Origin: Zygnema cylindricum
Lineage: Eukaryota > Streptophyta > Zygnematophyceae > Zygnematales > Zygnemataceae
Reading direction: 5' to 3'
DNA length: 64,000 nucleotides
NCBI GenBank assembly: GCA_037447655.1
Contig: JBBHKE010002352.1
Coordinates: 115,569 to 179,568 of the forward strand
Below the pieces are notes generated by a model. That model was not told the DNA's origin and ran no database searches. It saw only the letters and a program-made list of their open reading frames with translations. Positions 58,121 to 64,000 of the stretch are shown in pieces (within the stretch, counting starts at the first letter, position 1; each line of letters starts with the position of its first letter). The position numbers and the translations under genes were made by a program.

Positions 58121-61100
58121 CTGGGCAAGTGTTGAAGGACAAAAGAAGAAAATGCGAATAGGACAAATAGCGAGAACACCAACCAAACCGACAATAATTA
58201 CTGTATAGATTCTGCAAGGCCATAAACAATACACGCCGTCTCTGAAACTTAAAAAAATATGCCTTCTGGTTCAGTTCATTGTGCACGTCACTCAGTTTAA
58301 TAATACGATTGTGGCAAAGACTGTTTAGTCTTCAGAGCGGCAATATACTTCATTCCTGAACAAATTAACCTTGCTGTTGCGAAAGCTTCTTGGGGATTGG
58401 TCAACTTACGCATTGTGTATCAATTATGTGTCAGACTAAGCAAACATGCATCAAAAGATAACCGAATGATGACCAAAAGGCTGGTGGGAGAATAAGCCTA
58501 CTTCACAGCTCTCAACATTCATCCAGCCGTTATCAAAAATATTTGCATAAATGCCAGATGTGAACGATTGACCTGATAACTAGGTGGCAACAGGATGCCA
58601 ATACATGGACTGGTTATCGAATTTCATAACCTGGATATGATCAAGAATCAAGAAGCTTGTACAATATCCAATATTGAACGAAAACTTCCTTGCCTGGCAT
58701 GACCCATCAATGCTTTCCCTTTTTTTATTTATTTCATTGGTCATCTTCTATTCAGGGCCGTTGTAAATTGAGGCGTGGAATAGAAGAGTACTCAGATGTC
58801 TTTTTTTTAAGTAATCTACCAGCAGCTTCACAAACTCCAAGCAAGATACTAAAGCCCCAGAAACAAAGAAAGAAAAACTAAAAAAAATATTTACTGCCAG
58901 ACAACAGCCGACAAATTATTATTAAGTTGTAAGCCTCAATTGGTGAGCGATATCATCTAAACTCCCCTTGACCAAAGCTTCGAGAACTAAACTCAGCGCC
59001 CTTCCACTATAAGTGAAGCTTTTTAAAAATTTACATGCGACAATTTTGATATATGAACCCGTTTAGAAGTGACATTGCTAATAATGAGCCTAAGGTCAAC
59101 AAGTTGGCAAACCAATCCTGCATCAATGCCTCCAGGAATGCATCGTTGATACGGGCCTCAAAGATATATAGCGCATTTTCCCAGGCCAACAAAATATATC
59201 TATTTATATGTTACTAAGGACTCCTGATTGCACGAGGACCACCACAACAATAATAACAACTATGATGATGACAGTTATGATACCACAACACATCCACTGC
59301 ACATTCACAAACCACGGTTAAATGTCAGGAACCGCAATGGAAATGCCGTGTGAAAAGGCAAATGGGCAAGTCCAGCTTTGTTAAAACAAACCCGTAAAGT
59401 ATAAGAGCAAAGAGTAAAGGAGTGTAAGAGTGAAGAGCGTTTATGCTCTTAATGACCAAATTGAAGTGAGAGCTGAACAACCGATAACCAATTGACTCCC
59501 TCCTTCAAAACAGGTCATGGTAAAAGATACACAGGTATGCATCACCACACCGATATCTTTGCCACAATAGCAACTGGCAGAGAATGAATGGGGTATCCTC
59601 AACGCCACCAACCTCGACACTTATTTAAAAACAACCATTTTTATCACTCCTCGTTTCAGCTGAACTAAGTAGCTATACAATACAAGGTAGCTAGTAGAAT
59701 AGCCCTCGTACTACGTGTGAAAAGCACAAACGTATGACGCCAAAAATCCAGAGATACTACAACCAATACGACAATGAAGACGGTGTCCTTCAACAATAAT
59801 CAACACCCCTGATCCTGACTGGTTTTGCAGTAAGACAACCTGCTCTACAAGTGCAAGAAAAAAATGCTTCGAAAAATATGTGCCAACTCATGTCATGACT
59901 ACCATAACATAAATCAACACAGAAGGGGCCATTGGTTTCGAAAAGCAAGCAGCAACTACATAGTCACGACTGACAGCTGCAGTCTGACTTTTGCAGCAGC
60001 ACAAAGACCAGTTCTTGAACAAAATAGCAAAGCTTGCAAGCAAACCAAAAAGTGCCTCCCAAGTTCTCGAGCATGAACTAACCTTGCGAGTGTTGATCTG
60101 CAAGGCTCGTGCCTTCACAAGCATCTTGTTCCCTGACTGAACATGGTCCACTGCTTTTCCCACCTGTGGAATGAGGCAGGGCTTTTAAACATTAAGATCA
60201 TAGTAGCAGACTCGACTGATGGAGCAACCCCTGCTCCGAAGTTCACAACTCAAGATGGAGGAAGCCTTGGTTGCCCATCTAAGCTGCTGCAGTACTAACC
60301 ACATACAAAGCTTAGCAAGAAACACCGACCTTCAAATGTTAAAAACAGCTAAAGTAGTTAGCAGTGGCTGCAGGACATGCAGCTCTTCTAGGTGTCAAGT
60401 CGCCTTTTACCCTTCCATGGCCTTTATGCGCTAGCTGGTCAACTGGAAAAAAATCTCACATTGTTTTCAATATCGTCAAGAAGCTCCTGCTGCGACTCAA
60501 CCAATGTCGCCATTTCCATAAAAATCTGCATCCAGTAACAGACATGACATTCATATTCAGCAACACAGCTGAATTGAAACTGCAACACAGCAGGACAGTG
60601 AAACAATCGATAGAGAATAGACATGACATAACCAGCAGTCATAAAACGTTCACCGCAATCTAGTCCTAGGTTGCTGCTTCCTTCAGAAGAACATGCAGAG
60701 GCATCCACTTCTTCATACCTTACTTCTTCATACTTCTTCATGCACATACACCTGAATGCCACAACAATGACACTTCTCTAACCAAATCTCAGCTGAAGAC
60801 TAGATATGGTCAGAGGCTCACCGCATGCAGCTCCAGCAGCTGCTTTTCTATTTCTTTCACAGCATCATGTCGTTCCTCAATTTCTTTCAGCGTCTCCAGT
60901 ACCTGTTGCATATCACCCAGAAGTGAACCTTCTCAAGATTAGTACCGCATACCAGATTTAAGCTTATCAAACTCACTGCAAATCATAATTCTCCCAGTCA
61001 CCCACAATCACAAATTTCATGTTCTCATCTCATGTGGGGCAAAGGTAAGTTAGAACATGTACCTGTCCACGGCCCTGGTCTTGGATGGCCTTCCGAAATA

Positions 61101-63693
61101 TTGCTTCAGCATCCCCACTTTCAATCAGCTTGTCCACTACCTGTACAAGAACGCCACCAGCAGGAAGCCATCAACACACGGTTTTCCTCCAAAATCAAAT
61201 CAAATTCATCTGAGCGACAAGCCAGCAAGCCTTCATCATGAGGAACAGAATAACTAACCTCTTCATCCGGTTTCTCGCCAGTCACTGCAACAACCCACGT
61301 TCAGCAATATCCCCAGCCCCGACACCCATAAAATCATGAAGAAATCAATAACCAGACACAAGCTCATCAACACAGCTTCTTCAAATTATCTATCTCATCC
61401 ATCACCCTAGGATTCTGATGCATCCTTATAACTAATTTTAATGCAGACGAAAGACTAAACAGCGCAAGGAACAACAAAGCTGGATTGCTGAAGGTGCTAC
61501 AGATTACGGATTTCTGTCAAGACAACTGTAGAGTCTGTCATTTTTTGAAATCTTGCTGACATACTATACATTTTGTTTAGGCTTTCTAAACAAAACTGTA
61601 TCAACCCCCTGATCTTTTTATTTGTTAATTCCAAAATGTCTTTACTTTCTATCCCGAATTTCTCGAGGGCTCCCCAAGCCCTTGCACATAAGAAACAAAA
61701 TTCTTGGTCCCAAAAAAAAGCTCTAAAAAAGGTCACAGGTTTCTTTAAGCTGTCTTTTGATACAAAAAACAATTAGATGACCAAATTCTTCAGTTTTCTG
61801 TCCATCTGTCTCTAAACCTGGCCGAAACTGAAACAGAAAAAAGGACCAGGAATGATGTGTGGCAAATGTGCGACAATAAGATACTTGGTTGCCCCTCTGT
61901 ACACTAGCAACAAGGGACTGTAAAAGCTCACCTGTATAGTACCGCCGTTCAACCGTTTCTTTGTACTCATTTGCAAGCTTAGACCGCAAATCCTGCATTC
62001 AATGGGAAGTCCTCGTGTTTTATGTAATGAAGAATCAAGGCACAAAAGAACAACAGCAATCATATGGTCATAAGCACGGTATAAATCAAAATTGAAAATG
62101 TGCTAAAACAATTTACCACTCGAACGCTCTGGTTAGGCCAGATACACACATTTAATCACTGAAAATACAGCTATTGCATTCCACAACCGAACAGACTAAT
62201 ATTGATTGAATCAATTGCCTCACCAATCTTATTCCACCCCATGTGGCACTCATCACCCCATCAATTTGATACAACAAATTTGCAGCTCATAAAAAGTATT
62301 AGACCCGATTCTCCCAGCTTGAAGCCATACCTGAAATTCGTCCATAATATCCTTCAGCTTTTTCTTCAACGAGCTGACATTTCAACACCAAATAGCCAGT
62401 CAGAATTTGCATTATCATTACGCAAAGAGTAAGCAGCACAATGGCCATCACCAACTGTTAGTTTGATGAAAACGCTTGATAAGGACTAAGGCAATATAGT
62501 AATCACTTGACAACAGCAATGAATCTTCCCAACAAGGGAGCACGTGGACTCACTTTGTAATGGACATTCTGGTACGGTCAGTGCTGCTCCCTTCTCCACA
62601 CCCAGGTACACTCCTATTCTCCATGTTCTGCAAAATAAAAATAAAAATATATCTGTTATTCAAGTGGTAACTCTTCCAAAATGCTCGTAATGTAACTCAC
62701 ATGGCACCCATCGCTATGCTTTACAATAGGTGTATCTAGCAAGCACGTGCAGGGAAGAACAACTGTGACAGTAACTGTAACTGTAACTTGTCATACTGGA
62801 AAAAAATCTTGCACATCAAAAAACTATCCTCGGGAGGGGCAGCGCCACCATGACAAATGAGAGAACTCACCGCCTTGTCAAGCATCTCCACTTTCTTCTT
62901 GATGTCCCGAGCTATCTTAGTAACCCCAGATATTTCCTCTTGCATCCGCTGTTTGAGTGCTGCACAGGAAATGTAACAACTCATTAGCAATAAAACATTA
63001 TGCTAGGAAGTCCGAGATAATAAAAAATTAAAAAAAAACTGAGCTCCACCTCATGGAACAGCTATGTTCAGCAAAACATGAAGCTACTAACTGTTTCCCT
63101 GATGATTCAGCCTTAACGTCCACCATCAGCGAGCTTTTCCTGAACTTCTCACTCAAATGTCTACTTTGTTTGAGGCGTCGACTAAGAAACTCACTGTCCG
63201 AATAGCATCTAGTTGATCAAAAGCCTGAGGGCCTTTAAACAAGGGAACCCCGACGACAGTATGTGGACAGGACAATCACATTCAACCGGCATGCTCAGCA
63301 GAATCTGAAGCACAAACGCACTAACATATCCCTCATGATTCAGCCTTATCTGTTGACACTAATGGTCACTATTGCAAAATCCTTCTGAAGTGTAGAAAAA
63401 ACAATCACATTCAAAAAGCTGTCTTTCACGTATCCAATTGCACATGTTCACTCTCCACCTCTCCGCCGATCTCTCTCCCCCTCACTCTCCCTCTCTCTCG
63501 TTCCTCCTCTCCCTCTTGCTTCCTCTCCCTCTTGCTTCCTCTCCCTCCCTCCTAACCCTTCCCCTATTCCTCCCCCTCCCTCTCAATCTCCCCCCTCCTA
63601 CCTCTTCCCCTATTCCTCCCCCCTCCCTCTCACTCAAAGCTCACCTTTCATCGCTGGTGCCCTTGTCACCGATTTGCTCTCCTCATTGGCATC
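58121..63693 (-). CDS. Qa-SNARE syntaxin (plant SYP1 type), 5' part outside the window
   Basis: A membrane-fusion SNARE. Minus-strand exons: 63693-63645, 62959-62871, 62627-62554, 62373-62331, 61992-61932, 61284-61259, 61140-61063, 60902-60822, 60525-60460 and 60163-60083, all with matching phases and GT-AG sites. The N-terminal Habc region shows [20 protein letters not shown], then [19 protein letters not shown] and [14 protein letters not shown], then [20 protein letters not shown]. The SNARE motif follows with [20 protein letters not shown] (glutamine zero layer: the first Q of SQQ) and [21 protein letters not shown] hydrophobic stretch, [20 protein letters not shown] (exon about 58211-58121), is the likely membrane anchor, but its frame does not join exon 60163-60083 in phase. 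An extra small exon or another splice site must lie between. The first exons lie beyond 64000. Confidence 0.9.
63435..63640. repeat. C/T-rich polypyrimidine tract
   Basis: About 200 bp of CTCC, CCCTC and CTCTC runs. It lies immediately downstream, in gene direction, of the syntaxin exon 63693-63645, inside the following intron. Confidence 0.9.
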
Positions 63694-64000
63694 CTACAAA
63701 GACCTCACAACTCAACATGCGTTAACATGTCACAGCCTATTCATCTCATGATTGCAACAAGATAATAAGGGCCATAGTTTGCATTTCTCTAAAAGAATTT
63801 GAAATCCTGGGACTAGATAATGACCAAAAACAAACTAGAGAACATATGTTTGAACCTACAGCAGCATGAGCAAGTAAGAAGTTTACATTCCTCATGTGAA
63901 ATTTGCATTCCTCCGCCTAATGTATACAAATTGTTACAGCTCATATCTCTCCCTTAACAACAAACTACTCTTGCGGTATGTCACATGTTATACTTTCACC
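63694..64000 (-). other. Syntaxin intron sequence, no exon recognised
   Basis: The syntaxin model needs earlier N-terminal exons. I could not identify one here, so they are expected beyond the right edge. Confidence 0.5.

Noticed and set aside
63438-63725. Pro/Ser-rich ORF on the plus strand
   Set aside because: It is a translation of the polypyrimidine tract in a syntaxin intron.

Overview
This window is nuclear DNA of a plant-lineage eukaryote, most likely a streptophyte (a charophyte alga or a land plant). The evidence is Copia and Gypsy LTR retrotransposons primed by initiator-tRNA-Met-like sites, hAT-type DNA transposons with 8-bp target duplications, many small MITEs, intron-rich genes with GT-AG junctions, and two proteins with plant-like features: a SYP1-type syntaxin and a plant-type HAD 5'-nucleotidase. 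No tRNA, rRNA, CRISPR or bacterial operon was seen.

The left part (1-25 kb) is a graveyard of nested transposons. Two decayed copies of one Copia family lie on the minus strand (1-2859 and about 3485-7673), separated by a stretch in which half of the LTR is repeated in inverted orientation. A hAT-like non-autonomous element (9671-17977) was split by a young Gypsy element (10055-17509). The Gypsy has apparently identical 967-bp LTRs, a perfect 5-bp target duplication, a gag ORF, and a pol ORF interrupted by one in-frame TGA. A second copy of the split element, at 41825-43286, preserves the uninterrupted target site. Then come a near-perfect 142-bp palindrome beside a stray piece of Gypsy leader, a broken hAT transposase (about 19.66-21.9 kb), an 84-bp AT microsatellite, and a MITE complex of four alternating inverted modules (23944-25036).

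The right part (25.6-64 kb) carries four multi-exon genes whose introns hold MITEs and minisatellites. (i) A plus-strand gene at 25617-28223 (3 exons, about 523 aa) has a GRPT-containing helical domain and a C-terminal membrane anchor; its function is unknown. (ii) A minus-strand gene at 31625-38203 encodes an OB-fold and zinc-ribbon protein resembling the C-terminal region of shieldin subunit 2 (SHLD2/FAM35A). (iii) A minus-strand HAD-family purine 5'-nucleotidase at 38344-53914 has at least 17 exons, one apparent GC-AG intron and a probable frame break near 40466. (iv) A minus-strand Qa-SNARE syntaxin at about 58121-63693 has its 5' end beyond the window. Genes ii and iii are head-to-tail with only about 140 bp between them. 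For most of these genes, intron phases agree from exon to exon, which supports the models; the junctions that do not agree are stated.

I found no coherent new multi-gene system. The most interesting signals are the SHLD2-like gene in a plant-lineage genome, the in-frame TGA in an otherwise young Gypsy pol, the hAT-like family with strongly palindromic termini, the inverted-module MITE complex, and the unusual intronic minisatellites.
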